Shown: positions 1 through 8,750 of the stretch, one piece after another
Numbering within the stretch: the stretch's first letter is position 1
Layout of the letters: each line of letters starts with the position of its first letter
From: an uncultured Acetatifactor sp.
GTDB lineage: Bacteria > Bacillota > Clostridia > Lachnospirales > Lachnospiraceae
Assembly: GCA_947625255.1 (NCBI GenBank)
Contig: CANQNT010000006.1
Coordinates: 80,963-144,962, forward strand
Reading direction: 5' to 3'
DNA: 64,000 bases
Notes under the pieces: model-generated
Told to the model about the DNA's origin: nothing
Seen by the model: only the letters and a program-made list of their open reading frames with translations
Databases searched by the model: none
Translations under genes and position numbers: made by a program

Positions 1-79
1 CAGGGGCCGCGCCTTATGGCAGGGAGGGCGGATTTTAGCGGATTTTTTAATAAAAGTCCGGTCTAAACTGACAAAAATC

Positions 80-108
80 TTGACAAACCATGGAAAAGCG
101 GATATATA
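80..108 (+). promoter_or_regulatory. Sigma-A-type promoter of the HU gene
   Basis: TTGACA at 80-85 and TATATA at 103-108 are separated by 17 bp. This is the only strong promoter-like match between the window edge and the HU start at 216, so it implies a leader of roughly 100 nt. Bases 1-79 show no gene that can be called. Confidence 0.65.
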
Positions 109-215
109 TATGTATAGATGTTTTGATGGAGCGCTCTTTTGAAATAAGAATACGGACATATCAGAACAATCTGGTAAAATACAAACAAGAAAACTCAGTA
201 AGGAGGAGTTCAATT

Positions 216-491
216 ATGAACAGAACAGAATTGGTTGCAGCCGTGGCAGAGCAGGCCGGAATTTCCAGAAAAGATGCAGAGAGGGCTATGAAAGCTTTTA
301 CAGAGGTTGTTACTGAAGAATTGAAAAATGGCGGAAAGGTTCAGCTCGTTGGTTTTGGTACCTTTGAAGTGTCTGACAGAGTTGCCAGGGTAGGCATCAA
401 TCCCCAGACCAAGAAGACCATTAATATCGCGGCTTCCAAGGCCCCTAAGTTCAAGGCCGGCAAAGCGCTTAAGGATGCCGTAAACGCTTGA
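216..491 (+). CDS. hup: HU family DNA-binding protein
   Basis: This is a 91-residue histone-like protein that binds and bends DNA as a dimer and helps compact the nucleoid. The N-terminal helices (MNRTELVAAVAEQAG) and the signature GFGTFEV region at residues 48-54, followed by the basic beta-arm, match the HU family at its usual length. The frame is open further upstream, but the start at 216 is preceded at 201-206 by AGGAGG and gives a normal HU N-terminus. A hairpin terminator follows directly. The order HU then S4-domain protein then YabP is common in Firmicutes. Confidence 0.95.
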   Translation: MNRTELVAAVAEQAGISRKDAERAMKAFTEVVTEELKNGGKVQLVGFGTFEVSDRVARVGINPQTKKTINIAASKAPKFKAGKALKDAVNA

Positions 492-516
492 TTTTCAGAC
501 CCAAAACCAATTGCTT

Positions 517-545
517 CAGAGAACCTGAAAGGGTTCTCTGTTTTT
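517..545 (+). terminator. Rho-independent terminator after HU
   Basis: A 9-bp perfect stem (517-525 with 532-540) has a six-base loop and is followed by five T residues. It lies between the HU stop and the S4-domain gene. Confidence 0.85.
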
Positions 546-566
546 GTGTATGGGAAGGAAGAAAAA

Positions 567-806
567 ATGAGGTTAGATAAGTATTTAAAAGTGTCGCGGC
601 TGATCAAGCGGCGTACAGTGGCCAATGAGGCCTGCGACAGCGGCAGGGTTTTGATCAACGACAAGCCAGCTAAGGCTTCGGCTAACGTAAAAGAGGGAGA
701 CATCATTACCATTTCCTTTGGCAACAAGGAAGTAAAGGTGGAAGTTTTGGACGTACAGGAAACGGTGCGCAAGGAGGAGGCCAGAGAGCTTTTCCGTTAT
801 TTGTAA
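567..806 (+). CDS. rqcP: RqcP/YabO-type S4-domain RNA-binding protein
   Basis: This small protein of 79 residues is built almost entirely of an S4 RNA-binding domain (MRLDKYLKVSRLIKRR... with GRVLINDKPAKAS). In Bacillus the homologue RqcP (YabO) works with RqcH on stalled 50S subunits in ribosome quality control and C-terminal alanine tailing. The ATG at 567 follows GGAAGGAAG and places the S4 fold at residue 1; an upstream GTG at 546 overlaps the T-run of the preceding terminator and is unlikely. It sits just ahead of yabP as in other spore formers. Confidence 0.9.
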   Translation: MRLDKYLKVSRLIKRRTVANEACDSGRVLINDKPAKASANVKEGDIITISFGNKEVKVEVLDVQETVRKEEARELFRYL

Positions 807-889
807 GGCGAAAAGGATAGGGTTTGTGTCATAAAGGTTTTTCCCGCCTCATATACTGTAAGAGAAAAGGCAGTATCAAGGAGGGGCTT

Positions 890-1180
890 ATGGAGGATTT
901 AAACAACGCGGGAACGCGTACGCATAAAGTGACCATGCTGAATCGTAGGACATGTACCATCAGCGGTGTAAATGATGTGCTTTCCTTTGATGTACATGAG
1001 GTTCTCCTGGAGACCGAGCAGGGGATGCTGATGATCAAGGGAGAAGATCTGCATGTGAGTCGTCTGACGCTGGATAAGGGCGAGGTGGACATTGATGGCA
1101 AAATCGATGGATTTACTTATTCTGACGTGGCAGGCGGCAGTACGAAGAGCGAGTCCCTGTTCTCCAGACTGTTTCGGTGA
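890..1180 (+). CDS. yabP: Sporulation protein YabP
   Basis: This 96-residue protein matches YabP, a short protein needed for spore cortex or coat assembly in Bacillus. Visible family features are the HKVTMLNRRTCTISGV opening and the repeated beta-strand pattern with LLETEQGMLMIKGEDLHV. The start at 890 is preceded by AAGGAGGGG (878-886). A longer frame opens at 824 but has no ribosome site. It is followed by yabQ and divIC, the classical Firmicutes order, so it is probably expressed during sporulation in the mother cell. Confidence 0.9.
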   Translation: MEDLNNAGTRTHKVTMLNRRTCTISGVNDVLSFDVHEVLLETEQGMLMIKGEDLHVSRLTLDKGEVDIDGKIDGFTYSDVAGGSTKSESLFSRLFR

Positions 1181-1209
1181 GCGGCCGGCTTTGGGAGTGA
1201 AAAGGCAGA

Positions 1210-1686
1210 ATGGCGGATGAGAACCTTTTTTTGTTTCATGCGTTTTTGTTGGGAATCTTTGTGACCTTTGTGTACGATTGGTTTCGTATTCTGCGCCGGG
1301 TTCTGCGGCACAATGGGTTTGCGGTAGCCGCGGAGGATCTGGGCTTTTGGACATTTTGTGCCATCGAGGTTTTCCTTTTAATGTACCGTGAGAGCAATGG
1401 CACGCTGCGTTGGTTCGCCGTACTGGGCGCGTTGGCCGGGATGCTCCTTTATCATAAGACCCTCAGTCCCTTATTCGTGAAATATGTATCTTTGTTGCTG
1501 GGCAGGCTTCTGAGAATCCTGGGTAAGATTTTGGGCTTTTTCTGGAAACCGGTGGTGGCCGCGGGCAGGGGTGTGGGACGCATCCATGATAAGGCAAAAA
1601 GCGGAAGAAAAAGATTTGCGTCTTTTCTCAAAAAAAGATTGACGGTAAGGCTGAAAATGCTTAAAATGATAGGTACGAGACATTAG
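1210..1686 (+). CDS. yabQ: Spore cortex biosynthesis protein YabQ
   Basis: This is a 158-residue membrane protein. Hydrophobic segments lie near residues 5-22, 43-60 and 62-85, and the second half is basic and rich in Lys and Arg. In Bacillus YabQ is a mother-cell membrane protein required for spore cortex formation. Position between yabP and divIC and the motif FVTFVYDWFRILRRVLRH support the call. The ribosome site is a modest AAAAGG close to the start. Confidence 0.88.
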   Translation: MADENLFLFHAFLLGIFVTFVYDWFRILRRVLRHNGFAVAAEDLGFWTFCAIEVFLLMYRESNGTLRWFAVLGALAGMLLYHKTLSPLFVKYVSLLLGRLLRILGKILGFFWKPVVAAGRGVGRIHDKAKSGRKRFASFLKKRLTVRLKMLKMIGTRH

Positions 1687-1774
1687 TCAGCATGAGACCG
1701 TCGTATGGTACAACCGTAGGCCACAGGCGTGGCAGCAGCCGGATGGCTGTAATAGCAGTGGGAAAGGAGTCGCC

Positions 1775-2086
1775 ATGGCAAGGAGTAGGAGTAAGGCCGC
1801 TTATCGCAGGAAACGGAAGAATCGTTTCAGTATGTTCCTTGTGTTTTTGGTAGTGATGTTTATTATGGCGGCGGTATCGGTAAAGAGCATAGGACTGAGG
1901 GCGCAGCTTGACGCTTACACGGAGCAGGCGGCACAGCTGGATCAGCAGATCGAGGCGGAGAAAAAACGGACCGAGGAGATTGAGGAGTATCGGAAGTACA
2001 CCCAGACAAAGAAATACGCGGAGGAAGTGGCCAAGGATAAGTTAGGATTGGTGTATGAGGATGAAATCCTCTTCCAGCAGGAGTAG
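1775..2086 (+). CDS. divIC: Septum formation initiator DivIC/FtsB family
   Basis: This 103-residue bitopic protein has a very basic N-terminus (SRSKAAYRRKRKNR), one membrane segment at about residues 20-38, and an extracellular coiled coil (AQLDQQIEAEKKRTEEIEEY). This is the layout of DivIC/FtsB, which joins FtsL and DivIB in the divisome. AAAGGAG precedes the ATG. A hairpin terminator after the gene separates it from spoIIE. Confidence 0.9.
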   Translation: MARSRSKAAYRRKRKNRFSMFLVFLVVMFIMAAVSVKSIGLRAQLDAYTEQAAQLDQQIEAEKKRTEEIEEYRKYTQTKKYAEEVAKDKLGLVYEDEILFQQE

Positions 2087-2134
2087 GAGATTTCCGAGTA
2101 TCGGAGTAACGGACAATTGAGTGAATAGTGAGGA

Positions 2135-2160
2135 AAGCAGGCGAAGAGCCTGCTTTTTTT
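2135..2160 (+). terminator. Rho-independent terminator after divIC
   Basis: The stem AAGCAGGC (2135-2142) pairs with GCCTGCTT, has a five-base loop and is followed by a run of T residues. Confidence 0.85.
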
Positions 2161-2192
2161 GTCAGCAAAAATATGGAATTCCGTTCCTCTTT

Positions 2193-2225
2193 TTGACAAA
2201 AATTATGGGATGGACAAGTTATACT
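2193..2225 (+). promoter_or_regulatory. Probable Spo0A-activated promoter of spoIIE (21-bp spacer)
   Basis: A perfect TTGACA (2193-2198) and TATACT (2220-2225) are separated by 21 bp rather than 17. In Bacillus the spoIIE and spoIIG promoters share this long spacing and need Spo0A. The -35 is overlapped on the minus strand by TTGTCAAA (2192-2199), one mismatch from the 0A-box consensus TTGTCGAA, and CTTGTCCA (minus strand, 2211-2218) is a weaker second candidate. Activation by Spo0A is inferred. Confidence 0.6.
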
Positions 2226-2312
2226 GTAAAAGATGGAAACCACGGGGGATGGTGTGTAAAATAAGCCTGATAGCTTTTGGGGTAATGAAATGGATAGAAG
2301 GAGTAAAGAGAA

Positions 2313-3494
2313 TTGAAGGTGAAAACAGATAAGTATACAGGAGATGCATTGGAAATATTGGATTATGGAAAAAGGAGGCTGCTGACCTATGCGGACTCAT
2401 TCCGCGAGCTGGCAAAGAGTCTGGATGGGGAGTTTTGCCAGGAGGCCCGGAACAGAGAGCAAATGCTGTTGGCAAGAAGTCATTGGGAAAGCAGGCAGAC
2501 TTTGTGTGAAAATCTGCAGGAAATGGCCCAGATCATGACACGGGCGGCCTCGGAGGTATATCTTCATCGTCCTATTGAAGAGCGCAGGCGCAGGGTGATT
2601 CTGCATACCCTCAGGCAGGAGGGCATACAGGGGTCGGAGATTTCTTACATAGAAAAACAAGGACAGCGGGTCGGCATCAGTCTTACCATGCACGTTCCCA
2701 AGGGGGATGCCCGCAAATCCGGGGAGGTGGCGGATTTGCTTTCCGTGGCGCTGAACAAGAGGTTTTCCATGTCGGTGTCCAGTCCTTATCAGGTGGACGG
2801 TGTCAAGCGCGGCTTTGTGCTGGTGGAAGAAGCGGACTATGTGGTAATGACTGGAGTGGCGCGGGCCATCCAGGAAAACGAAAAAACCTCCGGGGATAAC
2901 TATGCCTTTATTGAATCGGAACGTGGCAGATTTACCGCGCTTTTGTCAGACGGCACGGGTTCCGGGGAAAAAGCCGGAGAGGACAGCGGCCGGGTGTTGG
3001 ATCTGATGGAGAAAATGATCGAGGCGGATTTCGATAGGGAAAGTGCGGTAAATTTGTTAAACAGCGCGGTTCTGGCCCAGGGCTCCGAGCAGAGTCTGGC
3101 CACATTGGACATCTGCGACCTGGATCTTTACGAGGGAACTTGTGAGTTCCGTAAGATCGGGGCGGCGGCTTCGTTTATCAAGCGGGATTATCTGGTGGAG
3201 CAGATCGATTCCCATTGTCTGCCGCTGGGGGTTTTTCATACACTGGAGTCAGAGGTGATCACCTGTGAATTAATGGACGGGGATTATATTATTATGATGA
3301 CGGACGGTGTTCTGGATGCTTTGGAACAGAACCAATATGAGGAAACCATGAAGCGCGTGATTATGGATATGAAAGAGCGCAATCCCAGGGAAATGGCGGA
3401 AAGGCTTCTTCAATTTGTCCTGCACTGCAGTGGGGGACGAATCGCGGATGATATGACAATTCTGGTGATTGGCGTGTGGGAAAAAAACTCTTGA
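2313..3494 (+). CDS. spoIIE: SpoIIE-type PP2C protein phosphatase, without membrane domain
   Basis: A protein of 393 residues starting at TTG 2313, with AGAAGGAGT upstream. The C-terminal half is a PP2C/SpoIIE catalytic domain: LLSDGTGSGEKA (metal ligand D213), MMTDGVLDAL and ADDMTILVI. In Bacillus SpoIIE dephosphorylates SpoIIAA to release sigma-F in the forespore and also acts at the polar septum. Family members usually exceed 750 residues with about ten membrane helices; here no membrane segment is visible, only a soluble regulatory region of about 190 residues. Its place between divIC and tilS matches spoIIE synteny, so it is probably the orthologue rather than a paralogue. Confidence 0.85.
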   Translation: MKVKTDKYTGDALEILDYGKRRLLTYADSFRELAKSLDGEFCQEARNREQMLLARSHWESRQTLCENLQEMAQIMTRAASEVYLHRPIEERRRRVILHTLRQEGIQGSEISYIEKQGQRVGISLTMHVPKGDARKSGEVADLLSVALNKRFSMSVSSPYQVDGVKRGFVLVEEADYVVMTGVARAIQENEKTSGDNYAFIESERGRFTALLSDGTGSGEKAGEDSGRVLDLMEKMIEADFDRESAVNLLNSAVLAQGSEQSLATLDICDLDLYEGTCEFRKIGAAASFIKRDYLVEQIDSHCLPLGVFHTLESEVITCELMDGDYIIMMTDGVLDALEQNQYEETMKRVIMDMKERNPREMAERLLQFVLHCSGGRIADDMTILVIGVWEKNS

Positions 3495-3525
3495 TTTTCC
3501 GGTTGGGATTGTCTATAGTAAGAAT

Positions 3526-4998
3526 ATGGATGATATTAGACAGATTGAACGGAAGGTTTTTGAATTCATAGAGAAGTACCGGCTTCTGCGGCCCGGCGAC
3601 AGAGTGGTGGTCGGTGTTTCGGGAGGGGCAGACTCTGTTTGCCTCTTATTTGTATTGTCTGAATGGGCCGCGAAATATGGGCTGGAGCTTTACGTGGTGC
3701 ATGTCAATCACGGCATTCGCAAAGAAGCGGGGGAGGATGCGGCTTTTGTGAGGCGGCTTTGTGAAAAGCGGAACCTGCCCTTTGCTTTGGTGGAAGCCGA
3801 TGTGCCTGGGAGAGCCGCGCGGGAGCGCGTTTCCGTGGAAGAGATGGGCAGGACGGTACGATATGAAGCTTTTGAAGCGGAGGCAAGGCGAGTGGCTGCG
3901 GATCATGTGGCTGTTGCCCATAATGCCAATGACCAGGCGGAGACGATGCTGTTCCATTTATTCCGTGGAAGCGGTCTGACAGGGCTGGGAGGGATCCGCC
4001 CCTTGCGCGGGAAACTGATCCGTCCTATTTTATGCCTGGAACGAGAGGAGATTGAACGATATTTGCGGGAGAAAGGTGTCGAATATTGTCAGGATTCCAC
4101 GAATGAAGAGGATCACTACGCGCGCAATCGGATTCGTCACCATCTGCTTCCCTATGCGGAGGAGCAAATTTCCAAAGGCAGCGTGGCGCACATGAGCCAA
4201 ACGGCTTTGATGCTGCAGGAAGTGGAGGAATATCTTCTCCGGCAGGTGCGGGAAGCGCGGGAAAAGGCTGTAAGGGAAGATACCGGGGAAGACGTTCCTT
4301 GTATTCGGATAGATTGCCAGGCGTTCCATGCTTTGGACCCGGTAATCGGGAAGCGCCTTTTGCTTCAGTTATTGCAGGAAATCAGTCCCACGGGCAAGGA
4401 TCTTGCCCGGATCCATGTGGAGGAGGTTTTCACCCTGTTCCGGAAAGAGGGCGGGGCTTTCAGTCTCCCTTGCGGTGTGGAAGCAAGGCGGCAATACGGG
4501 ACGGTTATTTTGGAGCGGGCACATGAAAGGTCCATGGAAAGAGCAATGCCGGTTTTTTCTCCGGTGAAGCTGGACGCCGCGGGATTGACCGAAGAGGAGA
4601 CAAGGATTCCCCTTGGCAATGGATATGCTTTAAGTTTTAAGGCTTTTTCCTGTCAGGCATCTCATAAAAAAAGTGAAAATATTCCGAGAAATCAGTGTAC
4701 GAAATGGTTTGATTGTGATAAAATGAATAAGCCGCTGATCATCAGGACGCGGCGGACAGGGGATTACCTGGAAATCAGGCAAAATGGGGGGAAACGGATT
4801 CATCAGACGATCAAACAATACATGATCAATGAAAAGATTCCCCGGGAAGAAAGGGATCGTATCCTGCTGTTGGCGGAGGAGAGCCACGTCCTTTGGGTGT
4901 TGGGATGCCGCATCAGTGAGCATTACAAGGTTGATCAGGATACAAAGCGTATTTTGCAAGTGCAGTTAAAGGAAAACGAAAGAGAAAGTATGTGCTGA
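3526..4998 (+). CDS. tilS: tRNA(Ile)-lysidine synthetase
   Basis: TilS converts C34 of the CAU-anticodon tRNA-Ile to lysidine, changing both codon reading and charging identity. The PP-loop ATP site VSGGADS is at residues 31-37, and HNANDQAETMLFHLFRGSGLTGL follows in the N-terminal domain. The C-terminal TilS substrate-binding domain (GDYLEIRQNGGKRIHQTIKQYM) is complete. The 490-residue length is normal. The ATG at 3526 is chosen because it puts the PP-loop at the usual distance; a TTG at 3469 would overlap spoIIE. The next gene follows within 15 bases of the stop, so tilS-hpt-ftsH is likely one operon. Confidence 0.93.
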   Translation: MDDIRQIERKVFEFIEKYRLLRPGDRVVVGVSGGADSVCLLFVLSEWAAKYGLELYVVHVNHGIRKEAGEDAAFVRRLCEKRNLPFALVEADVPGRAARERVSVEEMGRTVRYEAFEAEARRVAADHVAVAHNANDQAETMLFHLFRGSGLTGLGGIRPLRGKLIRPILCLEREEIERYLREKGVEYCQDSTNEEDHYARNRIRHHLLPYAEEQISKGSVAHMSQTALMLQEVEEYLLRQVREAREKAVREDTGEDVPCIRIDCQAFHALDPVIGKRLLLQLLQEISPTGKDLARIHVEEVFTLFRKEGGAFSLPCGVEARRQYGTVILERAHERSMERAMPVFSPVKLDAAGLTEEETRIPLGNGYALSFKAFSCQASHKKSENIPRNQCTKWFDCDKMNKPLIIRTRRTGDYLEIRQNGGKRIHQTIKQYMINEKIPREERDRILLLAEESHVLWVLGCRISEHYKVDQDTKRILQVQLKENERESMC

Positions 4999-5012
4999 AA
5001 CGGAGGTTAAGG

Positions 5013-5537
5013 ATGTCGGAGCATATTAGAGTACTTTTATCGGAGGAAGAGGTAGATGCCAGGATACAGCAGATTGGCGACCAGATCAGTAAAGACTATG
5101 AGGGTGGTCAGGTGCATTTGGTGTGCGTGCTGAAAGGCGGAAGTTTCTTTATGTGTGAGCTGGCGAAGCGGATCACGGTGCCGGTATCATTGGATTTCAT
5201 GTCGGTGTCCAGCTATGGCAAGGATACCAAGTCCAGCGGCGTGGTAAAGATCGTCAAGGATTTGGACGAATCCATCAAGGGTAAGGATGTGCTGGTAGTG
5301 GAGGATATCGTGGATTCCGGCAGGACTTTAAGTTATCTGCTGGAAATGCTCCGTGACAGAGGACCGAAGTCTTTGCGCCTTTGTACTTTGCTGGATAAGC
5401 CGGACAGACGCGTGGTGGATGTACATGTGGACTATACCGGATTTGCCATTCCGGATGAGTTCGTGGTAGGATATGGGCTGGATTATGATCAAAAATACCG
5501 CAATCTTCCCTTTATTGGTGTCGTGGAATTCGAGTAA
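5013..5537 (+). CDS. hpt: Hypoxanthine phosphoribosyltransferase
   Basis: This 174-residue purine-salvage enzyme uses PRPP to convert hypoxanthine or guanine to IMP or GMP. The PRPP-binding signature [12 protein letters not shown] and the LKGGSFF loop are clear, and the length is typical. The ATG at 5013 is preceded by CGGAGG (5001-5006), which also separates it from the tilS stop. The tilS-hpt-ftsH order is conserved across Firmicutes. Confidence 0.95.
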   Translation: MSEHIRVLLSEEEVDARIQQIGDQISKDYEGGQVHLVCVLKGGSFFMCELAKRITVPVSLDFMSVSSYGKDTKSSGVVKIVKDLDESIKGKDVLVVEDIVDSGRTLSYLLEMLRDRGPKSLRLCTLLDKPDRRVVDVHVDYTGFAIPDEFVVGYGLDYDQKYRNLPFIGVVEFE

Positions 5538-5554
5538 GCTTTAGGAGGCTCAAA

Positions 5555-7363
5555 TTGAGACAAAACAACAGAAGCATTTTTTCATTGATTTTTTTCGTGC
5601 TGATTATTTTGATGATCGTCAGCGCGTTAGGACTGTTCCAGAATCAGGAATATGATTATACCCAGGAGCAGCTGGTTCAGGACGCGGATAACGGCAAGAT
5701 TCGTTCCGTGGAGATCACGCCCAATCGCGAGACCCCCACGGGATACCTTACCGTGGTCCGGACCAGCGGCGATGTGAAGACCCTTTATGTGACGGATGTG
5801 CGGGTGGCGGAAAGCCTGGTTCGTTCCCTTGGCATCGCGCCTGTCATTAATCAGGTGGAGCGGGAGAGCTGGCTGCTGACCACGCTGCTTCCCATGGGTA
5901 TTGTGCTGATGATCGGCTTTTTCCTCTTCATGATGTTTAACGCCCAGAACGTGAACAATGGAGCCAACGGCAGGATGATGAATTTTGGCAAAAGCCGAGC
6001 CAAGCTGTCCGTGGGCGATAATCATGTGAATTTCCAGATGGTGGCGGGTCTGAAAGAGGAAAAGGAGGAGCTGGAGGAAATCGTGGATTTCCTGAAGGAG
6101 CCCGGAAAGTTTACCAAGGTGGGCGCCAGAATTCCCAAGGGCGTGCTTTTGGAGGGCCCTCCCGGAACCGGTAAGACTTTGCTTGCCAAGGCGGTGGCCG
6201 GAGAGGCGGGAGTGCCGTTCTTCAGTATTTCCGGTTCGGATTTCGTGGAGATGTTCGTCGGCGTGGGCGCTTCCCGTGTCCGCGATCTCTTTGAAGAGGC
6301 CAAAAGGAACGCGCCCTGTATTGTTTTCATAGATGAAATAGACGCGGTGGCAAGACGCCGCGGTACCGGTATGGGCGGCGGTCATGATGAAAGGGAGCAG
6401 ACCCTGAATCAGCTGCTGGTGGAAATGGATGGCTTTGGCGTCAATGAGGGAATCATCGTGATGGCGGCTACCAACCGTGTGGACATTCTGGATCCCGCGA
6501 TCCTGCGTCCCGGCCGTTTTGACCGTAAAGTGGCGGTCAACGCTCCTGACGTAGGCGGCCGGGAGGAGATTCTCAAGGTACACGCCAGGAACAAGCCCCT
6601 CAGGGATGATGTGGATCTCAAGCAGGTAGCCCAGACCACGGCCGGCTTTACCGGAGCGGACCTGGAGAATCTGCTGAACGAGGCGGCCATTGTGGCGGCC
6701 AAGGAGGACAGACCGTTCATCATTCCCGAGGATATCAATCGTTCCTTTGTAAAGGTAGGGATCGGCGCGGAGAAGAAGAGCCGTATCATTTCCGAGAAAG
6801 AGAAGCGGATTACCGCTTATCACGAGGCCGGACACGCGATTTTGTTCCATGTGCTGCCGGATGTGGGGCCCGTCTATACGGTGTCCATTATTCCCACGGG
6901 AGTAGGAGCGGCCGGTTATACCATGCCGCTGCCGGAGAAGGATGAGATGTTCCTCACCAAGGGTAAAATGCTGCAGGATATTATGGTGTCCCTGGGCGGA
7001 AGAATCGCGGAGGAGCTGATCTTCGGCGACATTACCACGGGCGCGTCCAGCGATATTAAGAAAGCGACCAAGGTGGCTCGCCGCATGGTGACCCGTTTCG
7101 GTATGAGTGAAAATATCGGCGTGATCTGCTATGATGACGATGACGACGAAGTGTTTATCGGCCGCGATCTGGCTCACGCCAAGTCCCATAGCGAAAAAGT
7201 TGCCGGGGAGATTGATCGCGAGGTCAAATCCATTATTGACGACTGCTATGCCAAAGCCAAGGAAATTATTACGGCTCATGAAAACGTTCTTCACAGCTGC
7301 GCAAAGCTTCTATTGGAAAAGGAAAAGATTGGAAGAGAAGAGTTCGAACAACTGTTTGCGTAA
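5555..7363 (+). CDS. ftsH: ATP-dependent zinc metalloprotease FtsH
   Basis: A membrane-anchored AAA+ protease of 602 residues that degrades misfolded membrane proteins and some regulators. Membrane segments lie at about residues 7-27 and 108-128, flanking the extracellular domain. Walker A GPPGTGKT is at 201-208, Walker B IVFIDEID at 256-263, followed by the second region of homology and the zinc site HEAGH at 423-427. The start is TTG 5555, with AGGAGG at 5543-5548. The acidic run DDDDDE near residue 528 is a local curiosity. It is the last gene of the block and is followed by a terminator. Confidence 0.97.
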   Translation: MRQNNRSIFSLIFFVLIILMIVSALGLFQNQEYDYTQEQLVQDADNGKIRSVEITPNRETPTGYLTVVRTSGDVKTLYVTDVRVAESLVRSLGIAPVINQVERESWLLTTLLPMGIVLMIGFFLFMMFNAQNVNNGANGRMMNFGKSRAKLSVGDNHVNFQMVAGLKEEKEELEEIVDFLKEPGKFTKVGARIPKGVLLEGPPGTGKTLLAKAVAGEAGVPFFSISGSDFVEMFVGVGASRVRDLFEEAKRNAPCIVFIDEIDAVARRRGTGMGGGHDEREQTLNQLLVEMDGFGVNEGIIVMAATNRVDILDPAILRPGRFDRKVAVNAPDVGGREEILKVHARNKPLRDDVDLKQVAQTTAGFTGADLENLLNEAAIVAAKEDRPFIIPEDINRSFVKVGIGAEKKSRIISEKEKRITAYHEAGHAILFHVLPDVGPVYTVSIIPTGVGAAGYTMPLPEKDEMFLTKGKMLQDIMVSLGGRIAEELIFGDITTGASSDIKKATKVARRMVTRFGMSENIGVICYDDDDDEVFIGRDLAHAKSHSEKVAGEIDREVKSIIDDCYAKAKEIITAHENVLHSCAKLLLEKEKIGREEFEQLFA

Positions 7364-7511
7364 TTTTTAACAAAAACTATTGGGGTTTTTTGTGAAGTTT
7401 GTGAATTTTGAGAATAGCCAAAAAATAAGACTCATGATATTATAATACTCGTAACCCCCCAATACATTATATAGTTTTTGCTATACCCCATAAGAAAGAA
7501 ATACCTTCTCT

Positions 7512-7543
7512 AAAAAGGACAGCTTGTAAAGGCTGTCTTTTTT
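7512..7543 (+). terminator. Rho-independent terminator after ftsH
   Basis: GGACAGC (7517-7523) pairs with GCTGTC (7532-7537) and is extended by A-T pairs, with a T-run immediately after. It ends the housekeeping block about 150 bases past ftsH. The rest of 7364-7626 is AT-rich and shows no gene. Confidence 0.8.
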
Positions 7544-7626
7544 AGTTATGTGAAGTGACTGCCTTGTAAATGTGTTAAGGGCCGAAATTATTCTGTGGCC
7601 CTCATAAGCCCTATCGGTTCCGGACT

Positions 7627-7950
7627 GTGTTTGGCGGCTTTTCGGGCGCCAGGTTCAGTTTGTTGATTGGCCAGCCGGGCGTTCCCTGGCGTTATCTGGG
7701 CTTAAACGGAGCGGGAAAGACGACCTTGGTGAAGCTGCTCTGCGGTTTCCTGGACCCCACAGAAGGCCGGGTGTTTCTGGACGGCCGGGATATCCGGGAG
7801 TTTAACCGCGCTGATTATTATGAGATGTTCTCGGCGGTGTTCCAGAGCTTTTCCCTTATGGCGGGAACAATCGCGGTCAATGTCGCGCAGGATGAGGAGA
7901 ACATTGATATGGAACGGGTGAAGGTATGTGTGGAAAATGAAGAAAGATAA
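7627..7950 (+). pseudogene. ABC transporter ATPase fragment (first of a decayed pair)
   Basis: Only part of an ABC nucleotide-binding domain remains: Walker A GLNGAGKTTLVKLL, then GFLDPTEGRVFLDGRDIREFNRADYY and the Q-loop region FSAVFQSF. No membrane domain precedes it. The normal lead-in to Walker A (GRSLAL) can be read only in another frame just upstream, which shows a frameshift near 7693-7700. The signature motif, Walker B and the usual C-terminus are missing, and the frame ends soon after NIDMERVKVCVENEER. It overlaps the next ABC gene start by 14 bases, as intact tandem ABC exporter pairs often do. Confidence 0.8.
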
Positions 7951-8539
7951 AAAGCTGAAATCATGGGGCGAAGCGGCAGGGCTTAATTGGCGCGCGTTGG
8001 GTATTTTCTATAAGTATTGTCCGCAGAGGGTGGTTTCCGGTTTTGTCTGTATCTTTTGGAATGCGATTACTCCGTATGTGGGGATTTATCTCTCCGCGCT
8101 CTTGATCGATGAACTGGCAGGTCCCAGAGATCCGGAGCGTCTGCGGTTCCTTGTGCTCGTGATCGCTGTCATGCTGGCCATCACTTACATCGCTCCGGCA
8201 CTCTCCAATAAAGCGAGCGGCTACTGGGCTATCAATGCGGATTCCCATGAATTGGCAAATCGTTTATTCGGATTTTTTGCTTTCTCGGCTATCATCCGCA
8301 GTTGGCGCTGATGCGAGGATGTATCGGCAGGATAAGATATGTAAGAGGTATGGTTCAAATAAGAAAGACATCTTTAACTCCCGGGGGTCGCCTATACCTT
8401 CGTCTGTCTGAAAGCCTGGGCGGGCGCTTTTGGTCTGGGAGCCGTGATCCAACAGGGAACCCATGCCGGATTGCTGGCGGATAAACACGGGAAATATTAT
8501 GAACTCTGGAACGCCCAGGCCCAATATTATACGGAATGA
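7937..8539 (+). pseudogene. ABC exporter remnant with internal deletion and frameshifts
   Basis: The ATG at 7937 opens an ABC exporter membrane domain (LNWRALGIFYKYCPQRVV..., about 117 codons), but the frame breaks near 8280. The continuation is found in other frames: a region resembling ADARMYRQDKICKRYG around 8290-8350, then PGVAYTFVCLKAWAGAFGLG at 8381-8440. That segment runs without a break into GTHAGLLADKHGKYYELWNA and a stop at 8537-8539, which is the extreme C-terminus of an ABC ATPase. The rest of the membrane domain and almost the entire ATPase domain are therefore deleted. It cannot make a working transporter. Confidence 0.8.
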
Positions 8540-8588
8540 GTGGGAAAAGCTTCCTCCCGCGGTAATCGCGTCGCGCGATGATTTTCCA

Positions 8589-8617
8589 TTGAAAAGATGG
8601 TGCTCTTGTGGTATGAT
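8589..8617 (+). promoter_or_regulatory. Sigma-A-type promoter upstream of mecA
   Basis: TTGAAA (8589-8594), a 17-bp spacer and TATGAT (8612-8617) lie about 135 bases ahead of the mecA start. Confidence 0.6.
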
Positions 8618-8649
8618 ATCTATAAAGGGCAGAGCCAAGTCAATGAAAG

Positions 8650-8686
8650 AGCAGATGCCGGGCTGGCCCGGGCAGCTGCTTTTTCT
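8650..8686 (+). terminator. Terminator-like hairpin in the mecA leader
   Basis: AGCAG (8650-8654) pairs with CTGCT (8676-8680), and an inner CCGGG/CCCGG stem (8658-8662, 8667-8671) has a four-base loop; TTTTCT follows. It sits between the predicted promoter and mecA, so it may act as a leaky terminator or attenuator, or it may be the relic terminator of the decayed ABC operon. Confidence 0.4.
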
Positions 8687-8750
8687 GCCATTTACAGGCG
8701 AAGCGCTTTTGGCACAATTGTAAACAGTTGGATAAGAAAGGGTGAAGAAT

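Noticed and set aside
5627..7294. 555-codon minus-strand frame opposite ftsH
   Set aside because: ftsH is complete and conserved here; the antisense product is His- and Leu-rich with no family pattern and no ribosome site.
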